Shown here: positions 1 through 7,135 of the stretch, one piece after another
How the letters are laid out: every line of letters starts with the position of its first letter
Position numbering within the stretch: position 1 is the stretch's first letter
Source of the DNA: Hymenobacter norwichensis DSM 15439
GTDB lineage: Bacteria > Bacteroidota > Bacteroidia > Cytophagales > Hymenobacteraceae
Length of the DNA stretch: 64,000 nucleotides
Assembly (NCBI RefSeq): GCF_000420705.1
Contig: NZ_ATVL01000010.1
Span: 434,001-498,000, forward strand
Direction: 5' to 3'
Notes under the pieces: model-generated
What the model saw: only the letters and a program-made list of their open reading frames with translations
What the model was told of the DNA's origin: nothing
The model's database searches: none
Made by a program: the position numbers and the translations under genes

Positions 1-1
1 C

Positions 2-2404
2 GCCTACCTGGCCGAGCTGAAGCGCCGTTCCGAAGACCCCAGCCTGCCGAAAGTGGAGGTAAATTCCGCCGGCGAGTACGTCTATTACGGCAACACCGAC
101 TGGTACAAGGAGCTGTATAAAAAGCGCACCAGCGCCACCGAGCACAACCTGTCGGTGTCGGGGAGCAGCGGCAAGGCCAGCTTCTACGCCACGGGCCGCT
201 ACTTCGGGCAGGACGGTATCTTCCGCTACAACTCCGACGATTACCGCATGTACAACTTCCGGGCAAAGGGCGCTATCGACCTGTTCCCGTGGCTGCGCAT
301 CGACAACAACACCGACTACTCCAGCATGCGCTACCACAACCCGCTGAACGTGGGCGAGGGCGGCGGCATCTGGCGCAACATTGCCGACGAGGGCCACACG
401 GTAGCGCCCATGTTCAACCCCGACGGCACTCTCACGTACTCGGCGGCCTACACCGTGGGCGACATGTGGTACGGCAAAAACGGCATTGACCTCGACGAGC
501 GGGTGACGCGCAACACCACCGCGTTTCTGGCGCATTTCTTTGAAGACAAGGTGCGGCTCAACGGCAACTTCACGTTCCGCAACACCGACAACGACCGGAC
601 CCAAACCCGCGTGCCGGTGCCCTACAGCCGCAAACCCGGCGTGATTGAGTACGTGGGCACCAACACCAACGACCTGCTGCGCAACTTCGGCCAGACCCGG
701 TACGTGGCCGCTAACCTCTTCGGCGAGTACGAAAACCACTTCCAGGACGTCCACTATTTCAAGGCCATGGTGGGCTACAACTACGAGCAGTCCACGTTCC
801 GGGGCCTGCAAACCCAGCGCAACGGCCTGATTTACCAAGATGCGCAGGACATCAACCTGGCCTTGGGGCAGTCGATTACCACGCAGGGCGGCTGGGACCG
901 GTGGAACATCATGGGCGGCTTCTACCGCCTCAACTACTCGTTCAAGGAACGTTATTTGCTGGAAGCCAGCGGCCGCTATGATGGCTCTTCGAAGTTCCCT
1001 TCCAACGAGCGGTTTGCCTACTTCCCCTCGTTCTCGGCGGGCTGGCGTCTGTCCAATGAGTCGTTCTGGGAGGTGTCGCCGAAGCTGATTTCCGAGCTGA
1101 AAATCCGGGGTTCGTACGGGGCGCTCGGCAACGGCAACATTAACTCTTACGCCTACCAGGAGCAGTTTGGTATTTCGCAGTCGGGGCGGGTGCTGAATGG
1201 GGTGCGGCCGCAGCTCACCAGCCAGCCGGGCGTTATTCCGGACGGCCTCACCTGGGAAACGTCCACCACCAAAGACCTGGGCTTCGACTTGAGCATGCTG
1301 GATAACCGCCTCACGCTGAACGCCGAAGGCTACATCCGCAACACCACCGACATGTTCACGGTGGGCATGACGTTGCCTGCCGTGTTTGGCACGGCGGTGC
1401 CCAAAGGCAACTACGCCGACTTGCGCACCAAAGGCTGGGAAGTGGCCCTGAACTGGCGCGACAACCTGGACCTGGGCACCAAGCCGCTCAGCTACGGTGT
1501 GCGCCTCACGCTGGCCGACTACCAAGCCACCATCACTAAGTACAACAACCCCAACAAGCAGCTCAACGACCCTAACAACAACAGCGCCGACCTCAGCTAC
1601 TACGAGGGCCAGAAGCTGGGCGAAATCTGGGGCTACACCACCGACGGCTTCTTCACCTCGCAAGACCAGATTGCCAGCTCGCCCTCGCAGGCGCTGTTCC
1701 GCGCTTCCACCAGCGGCCAGCTGCTGCCCGGCGACATCAAGTTTGCCGACCTGAACGGCGACGGGGTCATCAACAACGGCGACAACACGGTGGGCAACCC
1801 CGGCGACCGGCGCGTGATTGGCAACGCCCTGCCGCGCTACACCTATGGCGCCATGGCCGACGCCAGCTGGCACGACTTCTTCGTGTCGGTGTTCTTCCAG
1901 GGCGTGGGCCACCAGGACTGGTACCCCGGCTCCGAGGCTGGCACGTTCTGGGGCCAGTACAATCGGCCGTACAACAAGATTCCGAAGTCGCAGCTGGGCA
2001 ACATCTGGTCGGAGGACAACCCGGATGCCTATTTCCCGCGCTACCGCGGCTACGTGTCGCAGAACGGGGCCGGCGAGCTGAGTCAAACCCAAACCAAGTA
2101 CCTGCAAAACGTGGCGTACGTGCGTCTGAAGAACATTCAGCTCGGCTACAACCTGCCCCAGTCGTTGATTGGGCGCATCAAGATGAGCAACGCGCGGGTG
2201 TTTGTGTCGGGTGAGAACCTCTGGACCTGGTCGCCCTTCTACAAAATCACCGAGGACATCGACGTGGAAAACATCGGCCGCTCCGACATGCTCCTGAGCC
2301 CACCCTCGGCCTCGTCTACCAACCCCAACAGCAACAGCAGCGGCAACGCCAACAATTACCCCATCCTGAAAAGCGTAACGCTCGGGCTGTCAGCTACTTT
2401 CTAA
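2..2404 (+). CDS. SusC/RagA-type TonB-dependent outer-membrane receptor, 5' truncated by window
   Basis: This is the C-terminal 800 residues of a SusC-family porin. The frame is already open at base 2, so the start, signal peptide, N-terminal carboxypeptidase-like domain and most of the plug lie outside; intact family members are usually about 1,000 residues or more. What remains is beta-barrel: alternating aromatic strands, the NGDGVINNGD loop near residues 570-580 typical of SusC barrels, and a final strand ending in Phe, the usual signal for the BAM machine. In the family, SusC imports a bound nutrient across the outer membrane using TonB energy. Its SusD partner follows 22 bases downstream. 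The substrate cannot be read from the sequence, but the third gene suggests a phosphodiester-containing one. Confidence 0.95.
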   Translation, partial: AYLAELKRRSEDPSLPKVEVNSAGEYVYYGNTDWYKELYKKRTSATEHNLSVSGSSGKASFYATGRYFGQDGIFRYNSDDYRMYNFRAKGAIDLFPWLRIDNNTDYSSMRYHNPLNVGEGGGIWRNIADEGHTVAPMFNPDGTLTYSAAYTVGDMWYGKNGIDLDERVTRNTTAFLAHFFEDKVRLNGNFTFRNTDNDRTQTRVPVPYSRKPGVIEYVGTNTNDLLRNFGQTRYVAANLFGEYENHFQDVHYFKAMVGYNYEQSTFRGLQTQRNGLIYQDAQDINLALGQSITTQGGWDRWNIMGGFYRLNYSFKERYLLEASGRYDGSSKFPSNERFAYFPSFSAGWRLSNESFWEVSPKLISELKIRGSYGALGNGNINSYAYQEQFGISQSGRVLNGVRPQLTSQPGVIPDGLTWETSTTKDLGFDLSMLDNRLTLNAEGYIRNTTDMFTVGMTLPAVFGTAVPKGNYADLRTKGWEVALNWRDNLDLGTKPLSYGVRLTLADYQATITKYNNPNKQLNDPNNNSADLSYYEGQKLGEIWGYTTDGFFTSQDQIASSPSQALFRASTSGQLLPGDIKFADLNGDGVINNGDNTVGNPGDRRVIGNALPRYTYGAMADASWHDFFVSVFFQGVGHQDWYPGSEAGTFWGQYNRPYNKIPKSQLGNIWSEDNPDAYFPRYRGYVSQNGAGELSQTQTKYLQNVAYVRLKNIQLGYNLPQSLIGRIKMSNARVFVSGENLWTWSPFYKITEDIDVENIGRSDMLLSPPSASSTNPNSNSSGNANNYPILKSVTLGLSATF

Positions 2405-2426
2405 CCCGGCGCAAACTTACCGCATC

Positions 2427-4202
2427 ATGAAAAGATATTTTGGTTGGCTGATTCTGCTAACCCTCACGTTTGCCAGCTGCGAAAAGCTGGACCAAGAGCC
2501 GGAAGCCACCGTCACGAACGAGGCCGTATTCAGCAGCGAAGCCGGCTTGCAGCTCTATTCCAACTCGTTCTACGACGTGCTGCCCACGGCCAACGACATC
2601 CACCAGGGCGACGCCATGGCGGACTACTCGGCCCGCACTCAAGTGCCCGATTTCTTGCGGACCGGGGCCTTCAGCGCCCGCCAAAGCTCGGGCTGGGACT
2701 GGACCCGGCTGCGCAACATCAACTACTTCATTGCCAACTGCAACAACCCCGCTATTGCGCCCGCCACGCGCAACCACTACCTCGGGCTGGCGCGGTTTTT
2801 TCGGGCCTGGTTCTACTTCGATAAGGTGAAGCGCTTCGGCGACGTGCCGTGGATCAGCAAGCCGATGGCCGTAAACGACCAGGCGCTCTACAACGGCCGC
2901 GACCCGCGCACGTTGGTGATGGACTCGGTGCTGGCCGACCTGAATTTTGCCTGCCAGAACCTCAACACCACCGCCGACAACAGCCGCAGCCTGATTACCC
3001 GGCAAACGGCCTTCGCCTTCAAGTCGCGGGTATGCCTATTTGAGGGCACGTTTCGGAAGTACCACACCAGCTACAACTTAGCCGGCAGTGCCAACACCTG
3101 GCTAACGGAAGCCGCGTCGGCCGCCAACACCGTCATGACTACCGGCGGCTTCAGCCTCAACACCGCCGGCGGCACCGATAAAGCGTATCGCCAGCTGTTC
3201 ACCAGCACCGCCGTAGTACCGTCCGAAACCATTCTGGCGGCCGTGGTGGACCCGGCCCTGAGTATCTACAACGACGCCAACTGGTGGTGGACCAGCGCTA
3301 CCTACGGTGCCCGCGTCAGCCTGATTCGCACGTTCGTGAACACCTACCTCAACATTGATGGCACCCCGTTCACTAGCCGGCCGGGTTACGAAACCCTGCC
3401 GTTTGCGCAGGAAGTGAAAAACCGCGACAAACGCCTGCAACAAACCATCCGGATGGGTGACTACAAGCGCGTGAACGGGGGCGCATTGGAGCCAGCGCCG
3501 CCGGTTTTCTCCTATACCTACACCGGCTACCAGCCCATCAAGTGGACGCTCGACGACACGTATTACGACGGGGGCAGCCGCAATATCAACTCTCTGCCCA
3601 TCATGCGCTACGCCGAGGTGCTGCTGAATTTCGCCGAAGCCAAAGCTGAACTAGGCACCCTCACCGACGCCGAATGGGCCCGTACCGTGGGCGCGTTGCG
3701 GCAGCGGGCGGGTATTACCGGCGGCCTAGCTGCCAGGCCCACTGTGGTGGATACGTACTTGCAAACCAAGTATTTCCCTGGTATCTCCAACGCGGCGCTG
3801 CTGGAAATACGCCGGGAGCGGGGCACTGAGCTGGCGCTGGAAGGGCTCCGGTTCTATGACCTAGTGCGCTGGCACCGCGGCGAGCTGATGGACATGACCT
3901 GGAACGGCTTCTACGTGCCCGCCCTCGACCAGCCGCTCGACTTGAACGAGGACGGCATTCTGGATGTGGCCTTTTACACCACGCTGCCCGCCAACCGGCC
4001 CGCCGGTGTCACCTACGTAAACGTGGCGCCCACCATCAGCGGCGGCAGCCCCAACCCACAACGCCTCAGCAACGGCACCTCCGGCGAAATCACCTGGCTG
4101 ACCACCATTCCACGCCGCTGGGAGGAAAAGTACTACCTGTACCCCATCCCGGAAACCGACCGGCTGCTCAACCCCAAACTGGGCCAAAACCCCGGTTGGT
4201 AA
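2427..4202 (+). CDS. SusD/RagB-family nutrient-binding outer-membrane lipoprotein
   Basis: A 591-residue SusD-like protein. The N-terminus is a lipoprotein signal peptide with the lipobox ending at Cys18 (FASC), so the mature protein is lipid-anchored on the outer membrane, where SusD forms the lid of the SusC transporter. The body has the family's tetratricopeptide-like helices, including the LGLARFFRAWFYFDKVKRFGDVP segment region (residues about 122-145) and the conserved RYAEVLLNFAEAKAELG helix around residue 393, plus the C-terminal ERGTELALEGLRFYDLVRWHRGE segment region typical of RagB/SusD. It is co-directional with the SusC gene and probably co-transcribed. Ligand specificity is unknown. 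Confidence 0.96.
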   Translation: MKRYFGWLILLTLTFASCEKLDQEPEATVTNEAVFSSEAGLQLYSNSFYDVLPTANDIHQGDAMADYSARTQVPDFLRTGAFSARQSSGWDWTRLRNINYFIANCNNPAIAPATRNHYLGLARFFRAWFYFDKVKRFGDVPWISKPMAVNDQALYNGRDPRTLVMDSVLADLNFACQNLNTTADNSRSLITRQTAFAFKSRVCLFEGTFRKYHTSYNLAGSANTWLTEAASAANTVMTTGGFSLNTAGGTDKAYRQLFTSTAVVPSETILAAVVDPALSIYNDANWWWTSATYGARVSLIRTFVNTYLNIDGTPFTSRPGYETLPFAQEVKNRDKRLQQTIRMGDYKRVNGGALEPAPPVFSYTYTGYQPIKWTLDDTYYDGGSRNINSLPIMRYAEVLLNFAEAKAELGTLTDAEWARTVGALRQRAGITGGLAARPTVVDTYLQTKYFPGISNAALLEIRRERGTELALEGLRFYDLVRWHRGELMDMTWNGFYVPALDQPLDLNEDGILDVAFYTTLPANRPAGVTYVNVAPTISGGSPNPQRLSNGTSGEITWLTTIPRRWEEKYYLYPIPETDRLLNPKLGQNPGW

Positions 4203-4245
4203 GTAATTCTGTTTACCTTTCTCTTCTTCCCTTTCCTTGGTTGCT

Positions 4246-5097
4246 ATGATTAAAAAGGCCCTCTGCGCCCTGTTTCTGCTGCTTGCTGTTTCGGCTACCC
4301 TCTCGGCCCAAACCATGAAGGTGGCCACCTACAACGTCCGCTACGACAACAAGCAGGACACGGCCAACGCCTGGCTCCGGCGGCTGCCGCACCTCACCAA
4401 CCTGATTCGCTTTCAGGATTTCGACTTGTTCGGCACGCAAGAAGTGCTTTACACCCAGCTTCAGGACATGACCAGTAAGCTGCCCGGCTACGCCTATATC
4501 GGGGTGGGCCGCGACGATGGCAAGCAGGCCGGCGAGTACTCGGCCATCTTTTATAAGCAAGACCGATACAAGCTACTCAAGCAGGGTACTTTTTGGCTGG
4601 CGCCCACTACCACGGCGCCCGTGAAAGGCTGGGATGCCGCCCTGCCGCGGGTGTGCACCTGGGGGCAGTTTCAGGAGAAAAATACCGGCTTCACCTTCTA
4701 CCTCTTCAACACCCACTTCGACCACGTAGGGGTGGAAGCCCGCAAGGAAAGCGCCAAGCTGATTCTGGCCAAAATCAAGGAAATGGCCGGTACCTCACCC
4801 GCCATCCTCACCGGCGACCTGAACGTGGACCAGCGCAACGAAAGCTACACTTTGCTCAGCACCTCGGGCACGTTGAAAGATGCTTACCAAACGGCGGCCT
4901 TGGTGTACGCGCCTAACGGTACGTTCAACAACTTCAAAACCACCACCAAAACCGACGCCCGCATCGACCATATCTTCCTGAGCCCGGCCTTCACCGCCAC
5001 CCGCTACGGCATTCTGACTGATACCTACGGCGGCGGCAAAATCCCCTCCGACCATTACCCGGTGGCTATTGAAGTGCGGTATTCAACGAAGAAATAG
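4246..5097 (+). CDS. Secreted endonuclease/exonuclease/phosphatase-family hydrolase
   Basis: A 283-residue enzyme of the DNase I-like EEP superfamily, which cleaves phosphoester bonds in nucleic acids, inositol phosphates or sphingomyelin with a divalent metal. The motifs in order are TYNVRYDN (about 28-35), GTQEV (about 65), TGDLNVD in the middle, DHIFLS, and the C-terminal SDHYPV with the catalytic His. ATG at 4246 is preferred over an in-frame TTG at 4237 because it starts directly at a clean signal peptide ending ATLSAQ, so export is likely. It lies 43 bases after susD and before a strong terminator, which makes it part of the SusCD transcription unit. The exact substrate (DNA, phospholipid headgroup or phosphosugar) cannot be told. 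Confidence 0.9.
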   Translation: MIKKALCALFLLLAVSATLSAQTMKVATYNVRYDNKQDTANAWLRRLPHLTNLIRFQDFDLFGTQEVLYTQLQDMTSKLPGYAYIGVGRDDGKQAGEYSAIFYKQDRYKLLKQGTFWLAPTTTAPVKGWDAALPRVCTWGQFQEKNTGFTFYLFNTHFDHVGVEARKESAKLILAKIKEMAGTSPAILTGDLNVDQRNESYTLLSTSGTLKDAYQTAALVYAPNGTFNNFKTTTKTDARIDHIFLSPAFTATRYGILTDTYGGGKIPSDHYPVAIEVRYSTKK

Positions 5098-5144
5098 CCG
5101 GTCAACCTCGTAAGTCCCGCTGGGCCTGCTGCTGCCGATAAAGC

Positions 5145-5180
5145 AAAAAGGCTCCTTCTCATGTGAGAAGGAGCCTTTTT
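5145..5180 (+). terminator. Rho-independent terminator after SusCD-EEP unit
   Basis: A perfect 16-bp stem (5145-5160 with 5165-5180) around the loop ATGT, with a GC-rich core and flanking A and T runs. The symmetric A/T runs would let it act in both directions: for the SusCD unit on the plus strand and for the minus-strand tRNA-Thr, whose 3' end is 9 bases away. Together with the tRNA and a promoter-like site it fills the gene-poor stretch 5098-5435; I see nothing else there. Confidence 0.93.
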
Positions 5181-5189
5181 GTTTGTGTG

Positions 5190-5262
5190 AGCCGATTATT
5201 GGACTCGAACCAACGACCTGCTCATTACGAATGAGCTGCTCTACCAGCTGAGCTAAATCGGC
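5190..5262 (-). tRNA. tRNA-Thr (anticodon CGU)
   Basis: A 73-nt cloverleaf on the minus strand. The acceptor stem GCCGATT pairs with AATCGGC, the discriminator base is T and no CCA is encoded. The D arm has AGCTCAGCTGGTAGAGC. The anticodon stem GCTCA/TGAGC encloses loop TTCGTAA, giving anticodon CGT, which reads ACG (Thr). The T arm contains GGTTCGAGTCC. It sits between the SusCD terminator and an unrelated small membrane-protein gene and appears to be a single tRNA, not part of a cluster. Confidence 0.96.
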
Positions 5263-5293
5263 GTTTCCGAGGCGACGTATCCGCCAGGGGCAA

Positions 5294-5301
5294 CAAAGAT
5301 A
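5294..5301 (-). promoter_or_regulatory. -7 element (TATCTTTG) upstream of tRNA-Thr
   Basis: On the minus strand the octamer reads TATCTTTG, matching the Bacteroidota -7 consensus TAnnTTTG, 31 bases upstream of the tRNA 5' end. No TTTG box is found at the expected 19-21 bp further upstream, so the assignment rests on one element and on position. Confidence 0.5.
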
Positions 5302-5435
5302 GAAAGCGCAAGCAAAAAGCCGATAAAAACGAGTTGTATTTTTTGCACGAGCTTCTAATCGGGTCAGGCATAACTACTCGATTGGCTTTCCCGTTTCCAG
5401 GAGCAGAACCACTAACTGGCTATGCGCTGCTGCTT

Positions 5436-5900
5436 ATGAAGTCAACCAAATCATCCGTTGTACCCCAGGCCCTGGCCAGCGGCTTGGCCGGCGCTACCGT
5501 CCTCACCCTGCTCCACGAAACCGCGCGCCACCTGCGCCCCCACGATGCGCCGCGGATGGATGTGCTTGGTATGCGCGCCCTGCGCAAGCTGCTAGGCAAA
5601 GCCGATGCTCCTCAGCCTGACCATGATACGCTGTTCAACCTAACAATGGCCGGCGACATACTGTCTAACGGATTGTATTTTAGCTTAGTCGGACGAGGTA
5701 AGAAAGCCTGGCGGCGTGGAGCTGTTCTGGGGTTGGCAGCTGGCGTAGGTGGCGTGGTGCTACCGGGGCCGTTGGGCCTGGGTGAGGCCCCCAGCAACCG
5801 CACCCCCCAAACCAAACTCATGACCGTAGCCTGGTATCTGGTGGGCGGGCTGGTGGCGGCTGGTGCGTCGCGGGCGTGGACCAAGGCCCGGAAACGGTAA
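5436..5900 (+). CDS. Hypothetical membrane protein
   Basis: A 154-residue protein I do not recognise. I chose ATG 5436 (MKSTKSS) because the residues encoded upstream in the same frame look like non-coding sequence. It has a hydrophobic stretch near residues 14-28 (ASGLAGATVLTLLHE), another around 65-78, an Ala/Gly-rich helix near 93-112 and a C-terminal hydrophobic helix (about 130-145) followed by a basic tail ending KARKR. It is therefore probably a small inner-membrane protein with a cytoplasmic basic end. It precedes the FkbM gene by 45 bases on the same strand; the two could be co-transcribed but show no functional link. Confidence 0.65.
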   Translation: MKSTKSSVVPQALASGLAGATVLTLLHETARHLRPHDAPRMDVLGMRALRKLLGKADAPQPDHDTLFNLTMAGDILSNGLYFSLVGRGKKAWRRGAVLGLAAGVGGVVLPGPLGLGEAPSNRTPQTKLMTVAWYLVGGLVAAGASRAWTKARKR

Positions 5901-5945
5901 GACGCTGCCGAGTTTTCCCGGCTTTCCGGCATCTTTGCGGCTGTT

Positions 5946-6719
5946 ATGGTGAAACAACTCCGCAAACTCCTGGTCCGCACGCTTGGCTTCGAGCGGTACA
6001 TTCGTTTTGTAAGCGGGGTGTACCTGCGGCTAGTGGGCGCGGGCTGGGGCAAGAAGAAATACCCGGAGCTGTTTTTTCTGGAGAAAATAGTGAAGCCCGG
6101 TTTTGTGTGCCTGGATATTGGCGCCAACTTGGGCTATTACTCCGTGGCCCTCTCGAAGCTGGTAGGGGCCGAAGGGCAAGTGCTGGCGGTAGAGCCCATT
6201 CCGGCGTTTCAAGCCATTTGGCAGGATAACGTGAAGCGGAGCGGCTTCCAGAATCTTACGCTGTTGCCCTATGCCCTCGGCGGCCAGGACACCACCGTGC
6301 AGATGGGCACGCCCGAGCGCAACGGCCTGCTGCACCACGGCATGACCAAAGTAGCGTCTAGCAACCCCAACGAAACCTACGCCCGCACCTACGACGTGCC
6401 CATGCGCAACCCCGACGGTTTGCTGGCCCATCTGCCGCGCCTCGACTTTGTAAAGTGCGACGTGGAAGGCTTTGAGTACGAGGTGTTTCGGCACATGCAG
6501 GCCACGTTGCGCCGCTTCCGGCCGCTCATCCAAACCGAGTTGAACGGGCTGGAAAACCGCCGCGCCGTAGCGAATCTGTTGGCTGATCTGGGCTACAAAC
6601 CATTTTTGCTCTCCGAGCGTTCTGAACTTGTACCCTGTACCGAGACCCAGCTGGAAAGCGCCGTTTCGGCCGATTTTTACTTTCAACCCACTAATTCCAC
6701 CTCCGAAGCAACTTCTTGA
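5946..6719 (+). CDS. FkbM-family SAM-dependent methyltransferase
   Basis: A 257-residue protein with the FkbM methyltransferase signature. The SAM-binding motif is CLDIGANLGYYSV near residues 57-69, followed by an acidic strand end (LAVEPIP) and the family's FVKCDVEGFEYEVF motif near 171-184. FkbM enzymes O-methylate sugars, polyketides or other small molecules; the substrate here is unknown. A -7-like sequence CATCTTTG (one mismatch to TAnnTTTG) ends 12 bases before the ATG, so the leader would be very short. Its TGA stop overlaps the ATG of the next gene (TGATG), which suggests translational coupling. Confidence 0.9.
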   Translation: MVKQLRKLLVRTLGFERYIRFVSGVYLRLVGAGWGKKKYPELFFLEKIVKPGFVCLDIGANLGYYSVALSKLVGAEGQVLAVEPIPAFQAIWQDNVKRSGFQNLTLLPYALGGQDTTVQMGTPERNGLLHHGMTKVASSNPNETYARTYDVPMRNPDGLLAHLPRLDFVKCDVEGFEYEVFRHMQATLRRFRPLIQTELNGLENRRAVANLLADLGYKPFLLSERSELVPCTETQLESAVSADFYFQPTNSTSEATS

Positions 6720-7000
6720 TGGTCAAGTTTCTGCTGATATTTTTTCTTGTTTCTATTATCCTGCGTTTTGTCCTGCCGGTGCTGATGCGCTGGCTGGTGG
6801 TTGCCTTCGTGAAGAAGCAGACCCGCCGCTACGGCGCGCAGTTTGGGGCTAACCCGTTTGAGGCACCGCGGCCCGAACCGAGCCACAACGGCCCCACTAA
6901 CGGCCAAGTACACGTCGATTATGTGCCACCCAAGCAAAAGCCCGCTCAGCCCAAGGAGTTCAAAGGCGGCGAGTACGTGGATTTCGAGGAAGTGAAGTAA
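6719..7000 (+). CDS. DUF4834-family small membrane protein
   Basis: A 93-residue protein resembling DUF4834, a small Bacteroidota family of unknown function. It begins with one hydrophobic segment (residues about 3-27, FLLIFFLVSIILRFVLPVLM) and a basic amphipathic part. A Pro-rich linker follows, then the conserved end FKGGEYVDFEEVK, which fits a tail-out or cytoplasmic acidic motif. ATG 6719 was chosen over TTG 6716 because it overlaps the upstream TGA. The shared junction with the FkbM gene indicates one transcription unit, ended by the hairpin at 7058. Confidence 0.8.
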   Translation: MVKFLLIFFLVSIILRFVLPVLMRWLVVAFVKKQTRRYGAQFGANPFEAPRPEPSHNGPTNGQVHVDYVPPKQKPAQPKEFKGGEYVDFEEVK

Positions 7001-7057
7001 GCCGGCATTATCTGTCATAACGTCGCGTGTAAATTGCGTGCGTCGTTCCTGACAAGC

Positions 7058-7107
7058 CAACAACAGAAAAGCCCTTGACGCTAGCGTTAAGGGCTTTTCT
7101 GTTGTTG
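7058..7107. terminator. Bidirectional terminator between convergent genes
   Basis: A long hairpin with a stem of about 23 bp (7058-7080 with 7085-7107, one G-T wobble) and the loop CTAG. The core AAAAGCCCTT/AAGGGCTTTT gives T-rich runs on both strands. It lies between the DUF4834 stop at 7000 and the stop of the convergent gene at 7136, so it can terminate both. Confidence 0.92.
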
Positions 7108-7135
7108 CAAGCTTACGTTTTTGGCTGCCTTCCAG

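Noticed and set aside
2457..3005. Minus-strand open frame of 182 codons opposite susD
   Set aside because: Shadow; Val/Gly/His-rich, with no start context or homology.
4237..4245. TTG start nine bases upstream of the EEP gene ATG
   Set aside because: ATG 4246 gives a standard signal peptide directly; the TTG adds only three residues.
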